A DNA stretch of 64,000 nucleotides from CAWEHU01 sp963808965 (GTDB lineage: Bacteria > Pseudomonadota > Alphaproteobacteria > Acetobacterales > Acetobacteraceae). The position numbers were made by a program, and so were the translations under genes. This document shows positions 36,237 to 45,783 of the stretch, piece by piece (positions within the stretch are counted from its first letter, which is position 1; each line of letters starts with the position of its first letter). The notes beneath the pieces were generated by a model, which searched no databases, had not been told where the DNA came from, and was given only the letters and a program-made list of their open reading frames with translations. The stretch lies in the NCBI GenBank assembly GCA_963808965.1, contig CAWEHU010000014.1, positions 27,694 to 91,693 on the forward strand, read 5' to 3'.

Positions 36237-37874
36237 ATGACAACGCGCCTGGGTGAACCGACGGATTCCTTGCCCGTCTCTCGCCGGGTCATGAACCTGG
36301 GCGGCTTTCTCTCTCAAGCCGCCCGGCGCTTCCCGGGCCGCGACGGCCTCGTGTGGGGCGATCGCACATGGACCTGGCGCGAGATGGACCAGCGCGTTTC
36401 GGCGCTCGCGGCGGGGCTCGCCTCCCGCGGGGTGGGCAAGGGCGACCGGGTGCTGGTGCATTCGAAAAACTGCAACGAGATGTTCGAGAGCATGTTCGCC
36501 ACCTTCCGCCTGGGGGCGGTGTGGGTGCCCACGAACTTCCGGCTCACACCGGAGGACGTAGCCTTTCTGGCGTCCGCCTCCGGGGCGTCCGCGTTCCTCT
36601 GCCATGCCGATTTTCCGGAGCATGCAGCCGCGGTCGCGGCAGCCATCCCGGACTTGCGCGTTCTCGCGCGCATCGGGGCGGCGGATTTCGGCGACACCGA
36701 GTTGGGCGGTCTCATTCAAGCCGGACTCGGTGCGGTGGTCGCGAACGCGGACGTGGAGTACGACGACCCCTGCTGGTTTTTCTTCACCTCGGGAACCACG
36801 GGGCGGCCGAAGGGGGCGGTGCTGACGCACGGGCAAATGGCCTTCGTCGTCACCAACCATCTCTGCGATCTCATGCCCGGAACCACCGAGGCGGATGCCT
36901 CGCTCGTGGTCGCGCCGCTCTCGCACGGCGCCGGCGTCCATCAACTCGCGCAGGTCGCACATGCCGTAAAGAGCGTCCTGTTGCCCGGAGAACGGTTCGA
37001 CCCCGAGGAGGCCTGGCGCCTCGTCGCAGAGCACCGCATCACCAACATGTTCACGGTGCCGACCATTCTGAAGATGCTCGTCGAGCATCCGGCGGTGGAC
37101 CGGCACGATCACACATCGCTGCGATACGTCATCTATGCCGGCGCGCCGATGTATCGTGAGGACCAGAAGCTGGCGCTCAAAAAGCTCGGCCGCGTGCTCG
37201 TGCAGTATTTCGGTCTTGGCGAAGTCACTGGCAACATCACTGTCCTGCCGCCCGCGCTGCACGAGGCGGAAGACCGGCCGGAGGCGAGAATCGGCACCTG
37301 CGGCTTCGCGCGCACCGGCATGGAGGTGCAGATCCAGGATGAGTCCGGTCGCGAGCTTCCACCCGGCGAGACCGGGGAGATTTGCGTCTGCGGTCCGGCG
37401 GTGTTCGCGGGTTACTACAACAACCCGGAAGCCAACGCGAAATCGTTCCGCAACGGCTGGTTCCGGACCGGCGATTTGGGGAGGATGGACGCGGAGGGCT
37501 TCGTGTTCATCACCGGGCGCCAATCGGACATGTACATCTCGGGCGGCTCCAATATCTATCCGCGGGAGATCGAGGAGGAGCTACTGACCCACCCGGCTAT
37601 CTCGGAGATCGCGGTGCTCGGGATGCCTGACCGGCTCTGGGGCGAGGTGGGCGTTGCGGTCGCCGTGCTGCGGCCAGGTCATGAGCTCGCGGAAGCCGAA
37701 TTGATCGCGTGGATGGAGGCGAGGATCGCGCGCTACAAGGTGCCGAAACGTGTGTTCTTCTGGGACGCTCTGCCCAAATCCGGTTACGGCAAGATCACGA
37801 AAAATCTGATTCGCGCGGAGCTGGAGGCGCGCGGCCTGTTTCGGCTGGAGAGTGAAGTGGAGTCGGCCAGGTGA
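36237..37874 (+). CDS. Acyl-CoA synthetase (AMP-binding ligase)
   Basis: 545 aa, ANL superfamily. The ATP loop is FFFTSGTTGRPKGAVLTH. Adenylate-site motifs are VQYFGLGEVTGNITVLP and GWFRTGDLGRMDAEGFVFITGRQSDMYISGGSNIYPREIEEEL. The C-terminal catalytic Lys is in PKSGYGKITKNLIR. It converts a carboxylic acid, ATP and CoA into acyl-CoA and AMP; the chain length cannot be read. The next gene overlaps its stop by 4 bases. With the CoA-transferase and PhaC downstream it may supply acyl-CoA for PHA synthesis. Confidence 0.87.
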   Translation: MTTRLGEPTDSLPVSRRVMNLGGFLSQAARRFPGRDGLVWGDRTWTWREMDQRVSALAAGLASRGVGKGDRVLVHSKNCNEMFESMFATFRLGAVWVPTNFRLTPEDVAFLASASGASAFLCHADFPEHAAAVAAAIPDLRVLARIGAADFGDTELGGLIQAGLGAVVANADVEYDDPCWFFFTSGTTGRPKGAVLTHGQMAFVVTNHLCDLMPGTTEADASLVVAPLSHGAGVHQLAQVAHAVKSVLLPGERFDPEEAWRLVAEHRITNMFTVPTILKMLVEHPAVDRHDHTSLRYVIYAGAPMYREDQKLALKKLGRVLVQYFGLGEVTGNITVLPPALHEAEDRPEARIGTCGFARTGMEVQIQDESGRELPPGETGEICVCGPAVFAGYYNNPEANAKSFRNGWFRTGDLGRMDAEGFVFITGRQSDMYISGGSNIYPREIEEELLTHPAISEIAVLGMPDRLWGEVGVAVAVLRPGHELAEAELIAWMEARIARYKVPKRVFFWDALPKSGYGKITKNLIRAELEARGLFRLESEVESAR

Positions 37875-38750
37875 GCCGGCCGGTGCGCCGGGTCATCCAG
37901 CCCGGTCCCGCGCATCCTGTACGCGTAGAGAGCTGCGCCGGGCCGGTGCGCTCGATCGCGTTTCGATTGGAAGCGGGGCTGAGTCTGAACGAAGCCGTGT
38001 CACGGCCGCTGCGGGCCGCGGGCCTCGCAGCCGCGATGGTGGAGATCGGCGAGGGGCGTTTCTCCCCGCTGATCTACGTGCTCCCTGCGCTGTCACCGGA
38101 CGCATCGCACGCCGCCTATTACAGCGAGATCTTCTCCCGAGGCGAGGCGCGGCTCGAATGCGCCAATGTCACGTTCGGGAATCGTGCCGGGGCGCCCTTC
38201 ATTCATTGCCACGCCATTTGGGAGGAAGCCGACGGGGTGCGCCGCGGTGGCCACATAATGCCGCACGAAACCATTCTGGCCACCGACATGCCCGCACGAG
38301 CCTGGGGCTCGCCCGCCATAGCGATCGAGTCCGATCCGGATCCCGAGACGAATTTCACCTTATTTCACCCAGTAGAGCTTGCACCTGCGGCCCGCTCGCG
38401 GGAACCACGCCTGGCTGTCATCCGTGTCCGGCCGTACGAAGACATTACCGAGGCGGCCGAGGCAGTCTGCCGCAGGCTATGGTTTCCGGTCGGCTGTGGT
38501 GCGCAGCAGCATCGGAAGCCTGATCGGCGCCGAATTCGCGGATGGGCGTGTGGTCGAGGACGTCGCGACCGAACTGCTCGTCCACGAAGGCGCGATCGCG
38601 CCTGACAGCGGAGGGGAATTGCGCGGCTCTTTGCAAGTGACGCTCGTGGACACGCAAGGCAAACTGCATCACGGACGGCTTGTGCGCGGGCGCAACCCGG
38701 TCTGCATCACCTTCGAACTGGCGATCGAGGAAGTCCAAAGTCAACTCTGA
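37871..38750 (+). CDS. Double PPC (DUF296) domain protein, frameshifted
   Basis: About 292 aa after correction. The first half carries the PPC/DUF296 fold: PVRSIAFRLEAGLSLNEAVS, GRFSPLIYVLPAL and the His-rich APFIHCHAIWEEADGVRRGGH with a later PHETI, which are metal-ligand positions. After a frame break at about 38477 (one extra c) a second module follows: YGFRSAVVRSSIGSLIGAEF, VHEGAIAPDSGG and GKLHHGRLVRGRNPVCITFE. PPC proteins bind metals and in plants bind AT-rich DNA; in bacteria the role is unknown. The gene overlaps the acyl-CoA synthetase by 4 bases, so it is coupled to it. It may be an enzyme on the same pathway. Confidence 0.7.
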
Positions 38751-38774
38751 GAACCATTGCGCCAGGAGAGCCGA

Positions 38775-40820
38775 ATGGCCGGAGAAGCGTCTAGAGCGCG
38801 CTACGACATGCAGCCCGCGGTATCGGCTGCGCACGTGCCCGCACGTGGCAAGATCGTCACCGCGGCCGAGGCGGTCCGGCTGATCCGGGAGGGCGACACC
38901 GTCGCGACGAGCGGATTCGTGGGCGTCGCGTTTCCCGAGAGTGTCGCGATCGCGTTGGAGGAATTCTATCTCCGGCCGGACGAACCGGACGCGCCGCCCG
39001 CGCACAAGCCGCGCGATCTCACGCTGGTCTACGCGGCCGGCCAGGGCGACGGGAAGGGCAAGGGTCTCGACCATCTCGGCCACCTCGGTCTTGTGAAACG
39101 GGTCGTAGGGGGCCACTGGGGACTCGTGCCCGCGTTGCAGCGGCTTGCGGTCGAGAATCAGATCGAGGCCTATAATCTTCCGCAGGGCGTCATTTCCCAT
39201 CTCTATCGCGACATCGCCGCGCGCCGCCCTGGCCATATCAGCCGTGTCGGTCTGGGCACGTTCGTCGATCCACGTTTCGGTGGCGGCAAGATCAACGCAC
39301 GCACGACCGAGGATTTGGTCGAGCTGATGACGATCGGGGGGGAGGAATATCTTTTCTATAAGGCGTTCCCGATCCATGTCGGCATCATTCGTGGCACCAC
39401 GGCCGATCCCGAAGGCAATATCTCGATGGAACGGGAGGCGCTGACCATCGAGATGCTGTCGGTCGCGATGGCGGCGCGCAACTCCGGCGGGCTGGTCATC
39501 GCACAAGTGGAGCGCATCGCCGAGAGTGGCACGCTCAACCCGCGCCAGGTCAAAATCCCGGGCATCATGGTCGATTGCGTGGTGCTGCCGGACAAGCCGG
39601 AGGATCACTGGCAGACCTTTGGCACGCGCTACAATCCGGCGTTCAGCGGCGAGATCCGTGCGCGTATGGGTGCGATCGCGCCGATGCCGCTCAACGATCG
39701 CAAGCTGATCGCACGCCGCTCCGCATTGGAGCTGAAGCCGAACAGCGTGGTCAATCTCGGCATCGGGATGCCGGAAGGCATATCGAGCGTCGCGAACGAG
39801 GAAAAGGTGGTCGACCTCATCACGCTCACGGCGGAGCCGGGAATCATCGGCGGAATGCCGGCGGCTGGCATCGATTTCGGGGCCGGGGTCAACGCGCAGG
39901 CGATCATCGATCAGCCCTATCAATTCGACTTCTACGATGGCGGCGGACTCGACCTCGCATTCCTCGGGCTGGCGCAGGCGGACCGCGAGGGTAATCTCAA
40001 TGTCAGCCGCTTCGGACCGAAGCTCGCGGGAGCCGGCGGTTTCATCAACATCAGCCAGAATGCCAAGAAAGTGGTGTTCTGCGGCACGTTCACCGCAGGC
40101 GGCCTCAAGATCGCATTCGAGAACGGGGGCGTGCGCATCGCGCGGGAGGGCGCCAGCCGGAAGTTTATCCGGGAGGTGGAGCACCGCACGTTCAGCGGGC
40201 CATACGCCATGCAGCGCGGGCAGAAGGTGCTCTATGTCACCGAACGGTGCGTGTTCCGCCTCGTCCCCGAGGGGTTGGAACTGATCGAGATCGCGCCCGG
40301 CATCGACATCGAACGCGACATCCTGGCGCATATGGACTTCCGCCCGGTGGTGCGTGATCCGCGCCCGATGGACGCCCGTCTGTTCCTGCCCGAGCCGATG
40401 GGACTGCGGGAGGACCTATTGGAGCTGCCGCTTCAGCAGCGGTTTAGCTACGACCCGGAGCAGAACCTATTCTTCGTGAACTTCGAGGGCCTGCGGGTTC
40501 GGAGTTTGGACCAGGTCGCTGACATCGAACGGATCGTAGGAGAGAAGACGCGCACCGCTCCGGGTCGAGTGTACGCGATCGTCAACTACGACAATTTCTC
40601 GATTTCGCCGGATGTCCTCGATCCCTATGTCGATATGGTGAAGCGGCTCGTGGACCGGCACTACTCGGGTGCGACGCGCTACACCACGAGCGGGTTCCTG
40701 CGTATGAAGCTCGGTGACGCGCTCGCGGGCCGCGATGTCGCGCCGCACATCTATGAAAGCGCCGAGGAAGCCCGGGCGCATTTGCGCGAACTCGGCGAGG
40801 GTTCCGTAACGCAAGGATGA
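38775..40820 (+). CDS. Acyl-CoA:acetate/3-ketoacid CoA-transferase with extra C-terminal domain
   Basis: 681 aa, family I CoA-transferase with both halves fused. The first half begins RGKIVTAAEAVRLIREGDTVATSGFVGVAFPES. The second half has NSVVNLGIGMPEGISSVANEE and the probable catalytic Glu in ITLTAEPGIIGGMPAAGIDFG, as in propionate CoA-transferases. After about residue 520 an added domain of about 150 residues (PLQQRFSYDPEQNLFFVNFEGL and on) is not part of classic enzymes. The ATG at 38775 has AGGAG upstream and is preferred to a TTG at 38757. It moves CoA between short-chain acids. Its place before phaC suggests it supplies or recycles hydroxyacyl-CoA. Confidence 0.85.
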   Translation: MAGEASRARYDMQPAVSAAHVPARGKIVTAAEAVRLIREGDTVATSGFVGVAFPESVAIALEEFYLRPDEPDAPPAHKPRDLTLVYAAGQGDGKGKGLDHLGHLGLVKRVVGGHWGLVPALQRLAVENQIEAYNLPQGVISHLYRDIAARRPGHISRVGLGTFVDPRFGGGKINARTTEDLVELMTIGGEEYLFYKAFPIHVGIIRGTTADPEGNISMEREALTIEMLSVAMAARNSGGLVIAQVERIAESGTLNPRQVKIPGIMVDCVVLPDKPEDHWQTFGTRYNPAFSGEIRARMGAIAPMPLNDRKLIARRSALELKPNSVVNLGIGMPEGISSVANEEKVVDLITLTAEPGIIGGMPAAGIDFGAGVNAQAIIDQPYQFDFYDGGGLDLAFLGLAQADREGNLNVSRFGPKLAGAGGFINISQNAKKVVFCGTFTAGGLKIAFENGGVRIAREGASRKFIREVEHRTFSGPYAMQRGQKVLYVTERCVFRLVPEGLELIEIAPGIDIERDILAHMDFRPVVRDPRPMDARLFLPEPMGLREDLLELPLQQRFSYDPEQNLFFVNFEGLRVRSLDQVADIERIVGEKTRTAPGRVYAIVNYDNFSISPDVLDPYVDMVKRLVDRHYSGATRYTTSGFLRMKLGDALAGRDVAPHIYESAEEARAHLRELGEGSVTQG

Positions 40821-40912
40821 TCGCGACGCGGCTGGCCTGAACCGCCGTTTTGCGCGACCCTTTCGGACTGAACGGCCACCCCGAAGCGGCCGCGGGAACA
40901 CGGGAGAAGGGC

Positions 40913-42847
40913 ATGGAAGCCAAGGAAACCGGCGCGAGCCGGCCGGCGGAGTCTGGTTCTGGGCAGCACGCCACATCGCGGGGAGGGGAATTTCCCGGGC
41001 TCGAGCAGGCGCTTGGACTCTGGACGTCCCTGATGATGCAGCCCGCGCTCGCGGCGGGGCAGGCCGGGTCGCACCACGAGCTGCCCGGCCTTCCCTCCGA
41101 GGGTCTGAAACAGCTCGGCCAGATGCTGACGCAGGATTCCCTGCTGCGGCCCATAGACCAGCTTTTGAACGAAAATCCCTTTCACAAGGTGATCCCGATC
41201 GACTGGGCGGAGATCGCTCGCGCGCTTCGGGTCGTGTGGCTGCGGTCCTTGAACGACCCCGCGCACAGCTTGGCCTCCTTTACCGAACTGACCTTCGACA
41301 TCTGGCGCTCGGGGCTCGAGATTTGGATCGAGGCAGGGCAGCGGTGGCTGGGCGAACGGCCCTCACCGGCCGAGGCGGCGAAAGCCGAAGCCGACAAGCG
41401 TTTCGCGGCACCTGAATGGCATTCGAATCCGTACTTCCGCACGCTTAGGGAAACGTACCGGCTCGCCTCCGATTGGCTTCTCAAGCAGGGCCAGGCGGAC
41501 GACATGGACGAATCCGAACGGCATCGGATCACCTTTCATCTGCGGCAGTTCGTGGATGCAATGAGTCCCACTTTGTTCCTCGCGTCCAACCCGGTGGCAC
41601 TGCGGCGGATCATGGAGACCGGCGGCGCAAGCCTCGCGGACGGGGTTCGCAACTTGATGGAGGACGTCAAGGAGGGTCGGCTGAGCATGGTGGACGCGAC
41701 CGCTTTCGCGCCCGGCCGCAATCTCGCCCTTTCACCGGGAAAGGTGGTCTTCCGCAACAAGCTGATCGAGCTGATCCAGTACGAACCGAAGACCGAGACC
41801 GTTTACAAGACGCCGCTGCTGATCTTCCCGCCCTGGATCAACAAGTTCTACATCCTCGACCTGCAGCCCAAGAACAGCATGGTCAAGTGGCTGGTTGAGC
41901 AGGGCTTCACCGTTTTCATGGTGTCCTGGAAGAATCCGGACGAGTCGATGGAGGACACGACCATCGAGGATTACGTCGATCTCGGCCCGCTGGCGGCGAG
42001 CGACGCTGTGCGCGAGATCACCGGCAGCAACAACATGAACACGATGGGCTACTGCATCGGCGGGACGCTACAAGCGCTGACGCTGGCATGGATGGCCGCG
42101 AAGAACGATCGACGGTTCAAAGCCTCCACGTTCATCGTGTCGTTGCAGGATTTCTCGCATGTGGGCGACACAGGCGTGTTTCTCGGTGACGAAACGGTCG
42201 ACTTCATCGAGCAGCAGATGATGCAGCGGGGCTATTTGGACAGCCGCGAAATGTCCAACATGTTCAACTTGCTGCGCGCCAACGATCTGATCTGGTCGAA
42301 CGTGGTCAACAATTACCTGATGGGGCAGAAGCCGCCGGCATTCGACCTGCTGTACTGGAACAGCGACGGCACAAGGATGGCCCGCGCCGCCCATAGCTGG
42401 TACCTGCGCAATACCTATGTCGAGAATAATCTGATCGTGCCCGGCAAGGTGCGGCTCAAGGGCGAGGCGCTCGATCTCCGGAAGATCAAGCAAGACATCT
42501 ACGCGGTCGGGGCGGAGAAGGACCACATCGTCCCGTGGCAGGCAGCCTGGCGCATCACGCAGCTTCTGGGCGGCAAGATAAGATTCGTGCTGGCCTCCAG
42601 CGGTCACATCGCCGGGATCATCAACCCGCCGGGCGGCAAGGGTAACTACTGGGTGGCCGAAGCGGCGGGAGCGTCAACGCCCGACGAGTGGCGGCGCTCC
42701 GCGGAGCGGCATGACGGAAGCTGGTGGACCGACTGGGGCAAGTGGCTCGCGGCGCATTCGGGTGAGAAGGGCAAGCCCCCGCCGATGGGCAACGCCGCTT
42801 ATCCGCCCCTGCAAGACGCGCCCGGAAGTTATGTCCTGATGGTCTGA
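40913..42847 (+). CDS. phaC: Class I poly(3-hydroxyalkanoate) synthase
   Basis: 644 aa. It polymerises (R)-3-hydroxyacyl-CoA at the granule surface. The N-terminal PhaC_N domain has NPYFRTLRETYRLASDWLL and FAPGRNLALSPGKVVFRNKL. The lipase-like box is MGYCIGGTLQAL, with the nucleophile Cys near residue 381. The Asp is in AVGAEKDHIVPW and the catalytic His in LASSGHIAGIINPP. The length and these motifs mark class I, which prefers short-chain monomers, so no PhaE or PhaR partner is needed. No phaA, phaB or phasin gene is in the window. It follows the CoA-transferase with a 92-bp gap. Confidence 0.93.
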   Translation: MEAKETGASRPAESGSGQHATSRGGEFPGLEQALGLWTSLMMQPALAAGQAGSHHELPGLPSEGLKQLGQMLTQDSLLRPIDQLLNENPFHKVIPIDWAEIARALRVVWLRSLNDPAHSLASFTELTFDIWRSGLEIWIEAGQRWLGERPSPAEAAKAEADKRFAAPEWHSNPYFRTLRETYRLASDWLLKQGQADDMDESERHRITFHLRQFVDAMSPTLFLASNPVALRRIMETGGASLADGVRNLMEDVKEGRLSMVDATAFAPGRNLALSPGKVVFRNKLIELIQYEPKTETVYKTPLLIFPPWINKFYILDLQPKNSMVKWLVEQGFTVFMVSWKNPDESMEDTTIEDYVDLGPLAASDAVREITGSNNMNTMGYCIGGTLQALTLAWMAAKNDRRFKASTFIVSLQDFSHVGDTGVFLGDETVDFIEQQMMQRGYLDSREMSNMFNLLRANDLIWSNVVNNYLMGQKPPAFDLLYWNSDGTRMARAAHSWYLRNTYVENNLIVPGKVRLKGEALDLRKIKQDIYAVGAEKDHIVPWQAAWRITQLLGGKIRFVLASSGHIAGIINPPGGKGNYWVAEAAGASTPDEWRRSAERHDGSWWTDWGKWLAAHSGEKGKPPPMGNAAYPPLQDAPGSYVLMV

Positions 42848-42853
42848 GGCGAT

Positions 42854-43240
42854 TTGACCGGAGAGGCAGCCCCGAGCGGCGACAGCGCGGATCGCCGGAC
42901 CCAACTGGCTGCGGACCGCACCGTGTTCGCGGCCGAGCGTACGTACGCGGCCTGGGTACGAACCGGGCTCGCCGCCTTGGCGAGTGGGGTGGGCGCGAAG
43001 AAGCTGCTGGCCGGGGTTATCCCGGATTGGGGCATCTGGGCCGTGGGCAGCGTGCTCGTGTTGTTCAGTGCCTTCTGCTTTTGGGCGGCGATCTGGCGTG
43101 AGCTGCATCCGGGACCTCCGCCCCCGCGAGCGGACACGCCCCGGATTTCACGCACGACGCTGATCGTGGTGAATAGCTTCCTCATCCTCGTTTCGCTCGC
43201 CGCGCTGGTGAGCATCCTGTTCGGGCGCACGGGAGGGTGA
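42854..43240 (+). CDS. DUF202 (YidH-like) inner-membrane protein
   Basis: 128 aa. The N-terminal DRTVFAAERTYAAWVRTGLAALASGVG is the DUF202 signature (ERTxLAWxRT). Three membrane segments follow. The start is TTG, 6 bases after the phaC stop with GAGGC before it, so it is probably translated from the phaC message. Its function is unknown. Confidence 0.8.
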   Translation: MTGEAAPSGDSADRRTQLAADRTVFAAERTYAAWVRTGLAALASGVGAKKLLAGVIPDWGIWAVGSVLVLFSAFCFWAAIWRELHPGPPPPRADTPRISRTTLIVVNSFLILVSLAALVSILFGRTGG

Positions 43241-43340
43241 CAACTCAATAGATCGCCGGGACGAAGCGTGAAGCGCGTTGTTGCGGGCCGCTCCCCTCGG
43301 TCGATAAAATCGCGCCGCTTAGGAGAGAGGTGCGGCAGTC

Positions 43341-44318
43341 ATGGCGGAGCCGCTGATCGTCGGCGATATTGGCGGAACCAACGCACGGCTCGCGCTTGCC
43401 GAAAGCGGTCGCATCGAGCACCTCAGAGCTTTCCAGACGACCGACGTGCGGACGCACTTTTCCGAAGCATTCCGCGCGTACAATCAGGAACTGGAGGCGC
43501 TTGGGGTGAAGCCGCCGAAGAGGGCAGCCCTGGCTGTCGCCGGCCCGGTCGCCGGCGATCGCGTCACGCTCACGAACCAAGCCTGGACCTTCTCGCGGAG
43601 CACGATGGCGACCGAGCTTGGCCTCGACCAGCTCATCGTGCTCAACGACTTCGATGCGACGGCGCGCGGCATTCCCTATCTCGCGCCCGCCGACCGCATG
43701 GCGATCGGGGGTGGGGTGGCCGGGGCCGAGGCCGACGGACCGATCGGGATCATCGGGCCAGGAACGGGGCTCGGCGTCGCGGGACTGATCCCCGTTGCGG
43801 ATGGCTGGTGCGCCGTGCCGGGCGAAGGCGGACACGTCACGATGTCGCCGGCCACGAGCGAGGATAACCAGGTCCTCGAAGTACTGCGCCAACGCTGGGA
43901 CCACGTTTCGGCCGAGCGCGTCATCTCCGGCCAGGGTCTGGTCAACCTGTATGAGGCGCTCTGCCAGCTTCAGGGCGCGGCGCCCCGGCCAGGCATCACG
44001 CCGCGGGAGGTCGGTTCAGCCGACCCGAGCGCTGATCCCATCTGCGGACGGGCATTCGACTTGTTCTGCGCGATGCTGGGCACGGTGGCCGGAAATCTCG
44101 CGCTGACGCTCGGCGCCTCTGGCGGGGTATATATCGTCGGCGGAATCCTGCCCCGTTTTCCCGAACGCTTTCGCAACTCGGGGTTCCGGCAGCGCTTCGA
44201 GCAGAAGGGCCGACTGACCGAATATCTGAGACGCATTCCGACCTATCTGGTCCTGCATCCCCAACCGACCATGCTCGGGCTAGCAAATCTCGGCAGATCC
44301 CGTGGGACCCCCGCCTGA
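43341..44318 (+). CDS. glk: Glucokinase
   Basis: 325 aa, bacterial glucokinase. The ATP/phosphate loop is LIVGDIGGTNARLALAES. The catalytic base Asp is in VLNDFDATARGIPYLAP, GPGTGLGVAGLIP is the glucose-side motif, PGEGGHVTM follows, and the adenosine motif is LTLGASGGVYIVGGILPR. It makes glucose-6-phosphate for the Entner-Doudoroff or pentose phosphate route that zwf, also in the window, would start. AGGAGAGAGG lies 7 bases before the ATG. A strong terminator follows at 44464. Confidence 0.92.
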   Translation: MAEPLIVGDIGGTNARLALAESGRIEHLRAFQTTDVRTHFSEAFRAYNQELEALGVKPPKRAALAVAGPVAGDRVTLTNQAWTFSRSTMATELGLDQLIVLNDFDATARGIPYLAPADRMAIGGGVAGAEADGPIGIIGPGTGLGVAGLIPVADGWCAVPGEGGHVTMSPATSEDNQVLEVLRQRWDHVSAERVISGQGLVNLYEALCQLQGAAPRPGITPREVGSADPSADPICGRAFDLFCAMLGTVAGNLALTLGASGGVYIVGGILPRFPERFRNSGFRQRFEQKGRLTEYLRRIPTYLVLHPQPTMLGLANLGRSRGTPA

Positions 44319-44463
44319 AGACGGCAGATTTCGCTCCGGCGTGTGACCTACTTCACATTCTGGCCGCCGAAAAGCTGGCATCTCTTGCCTCGGCCCGGCG
44401 TCGCCCCAACACCCGCGCCGAGCCGAGCGGGCCCCTCGGCCCCTTCAATCCGGACCTTCCCTC

Positions 44464-44495
44464 GCGGCCCGGCTCCCCAGCCGGGCCGCACTTTT
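44464..44495 (+). terminator. Intrinsic terminator after glk
   Basis: GCGGCCCGGCT, a four-base loop (cccc), and AGCCGGGCCGC form a perfect 11-bp stem, followed by ac and tttt. It lies 145 bp after the glk stop on the same strand and ends just before the convergent cysK gene. Confidence 0.75.
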
Positions 44496-44515
44496 CTCGT
44501 CCGGAAAAGCCTCGC

Positions 44516-45488
44516 TTACAGCCCCTCGAAGAGCACCGTGCTGATGTAACGCTCGGCGAAAGAGGGAATGACCGTGACGATCAGCTTGCCCTTCATCTCC
44601 GGCCGATGCGCGACCCGTAGCGTCGCTGCCAAGGCGGAGCCGGAGGAGATGCCGCCCGGGATGCCCTCAGTGCGTGCGAGACGGCGCGCAGCCTCGAAGG
44701 ATTCCTCGTTGCTGACCTTCACGACCTCGTCGATCTGCGATGTGTCCAGGATTTCCGGGACGAAGCCCGCGCCGAGGCCTTGCAGCGGATGCGGGCCCGG
44801 CGGTCCGCCGGACAGGACCGCGCTCGCTTCCGGCTCCACCGCGATCATTCTGAAGTCCGGGCCGGCGAGGCTTGAGGACCTGCGCGCAACCCGTAAGGGT
44901 GCCCCCCGTCCCGATGCCGGACACGATCACGTCCACCTTGCCGGCCGTATCGTGCCAGATCTCTTCGGCGGTGGTACGACGGTGGATTTCCGGGTTCGCC
45001 GGATTGCCGAACTGGTCCGGGATCACGGAATCTGGATGCTGCTCCCGCAACGCGCGCGCCTTTGCGATGGCCCCCTTCATGCCTTGCTCTCGGGGCGTCA
45101 ACTCAATCTCGGCGCCCAAGAGTCGGAGCATCTTCTGCCGCTCGGTGGAAACCGACTCGGGCATGCTTAGGATCAGGCGATAGCCGCGAGCGGCGCACAC
45201 GAACGCCAGTGCGATCCCGGTGTTCCCGGAGGTCGGTTCTATGATGACCGATCCGGGCCGCAGCTTCCCCGAGGCCTCCAGCGCCTCGATCATGCTGACA
45301 CCGATGCGGTCCTTCACGCTCCCGATCGGGTTGAAGAACTCGAGCTTGAGGCAGATGTCGGCGTCGATGCCTTCCTCCCGGCAAATCCGGGGGATGCGCA
45401 CGAGAGGCGTGTTGCCGATCGTCTCGGCGATACTGTCGTAGATCCGCCCGCGCAGTGGTGGATCGAGCTTGAGGGCTGATGAGGCCAT
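44516..45488 (-). CDS. cysK: Cysteine synthase A (O-acetylserine sulfhydrylase), frameshifted
   Basis: About 323 aa after correction, PLP-dependent. The Schiff-base Lys is in FNPIGSVKDRIGVSM, the substrate loop in PTSGNTGIALAFVCAARG, and the PLP phosphate site in SGIGTGGTLTGCAQVLK. Near 44860 an extra g in a ggg run breaks the frame; removing it gives RRPDFRMIAVEPEASAVLSG and the normal ending with GISSGSALAATLRVA. The start at 45488 has GGAGG five bases upstream, better than the ATG four codons earlier. As an essential-type biosynthetic gene with a homopolymer indel, this is more likely an assembly error than a dead gene. Confidence 0.85.
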
Positions 45489-45581
45489 GATTTCCTCCAT
45501 TCCTGGGCGAAAGGCCTAGCAGTTCGTCCCCGACTCTCGCAATTCCGGCCGCCGCCAATCGAGCACCGGGAGGTACGCCCT

Positions 45582-45631
45582 CTGGGGTCCCTTGACCGGC
45601 CAAGAAGCCGGAAGGTAGCGTCGGACCCCAG
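45582..45631. other. Nested stem-loop between cysK and the binding-protein gene
   Basis: CTGGGGTCC at 45582-45590 pairs perfectly with GGACCCCAG at 45623-45631. Inside, CCGGC at 45596-45600 pairs with GCCGG at 45607-45611, leaving an asymmetric 11-base stretch on one side. The element lies between the divergent cysK and substrate-binding protein genes, about 95 bp from the cysK start and 150 bp from the other. There is no T run, so it is not a simple terminator. It could be a structured leader for either gene. Confidence 0.45.
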
Positions 45632-45783
45632 GGAAAGCCGAAAAAGCGGACGAGGGGGAATGCCGCCCCTCTGTCCTCAACGAGAATTCGATGGAACTTC
45701 CATGCCGTCCGGGCGCGTTGCTGCGTAGGGTAGGCTTGGCGGAGGCCCCGGCACATCGAAGCCGGACCAAGAGGGGAGAGAGA

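Noticed and set aside
38445..40331. 628-codon open frame on the - strand
   Set aside because: Antisense shadow of the CoA-transferase; no domain is recognisable and the composition is Arg/His-heavy.
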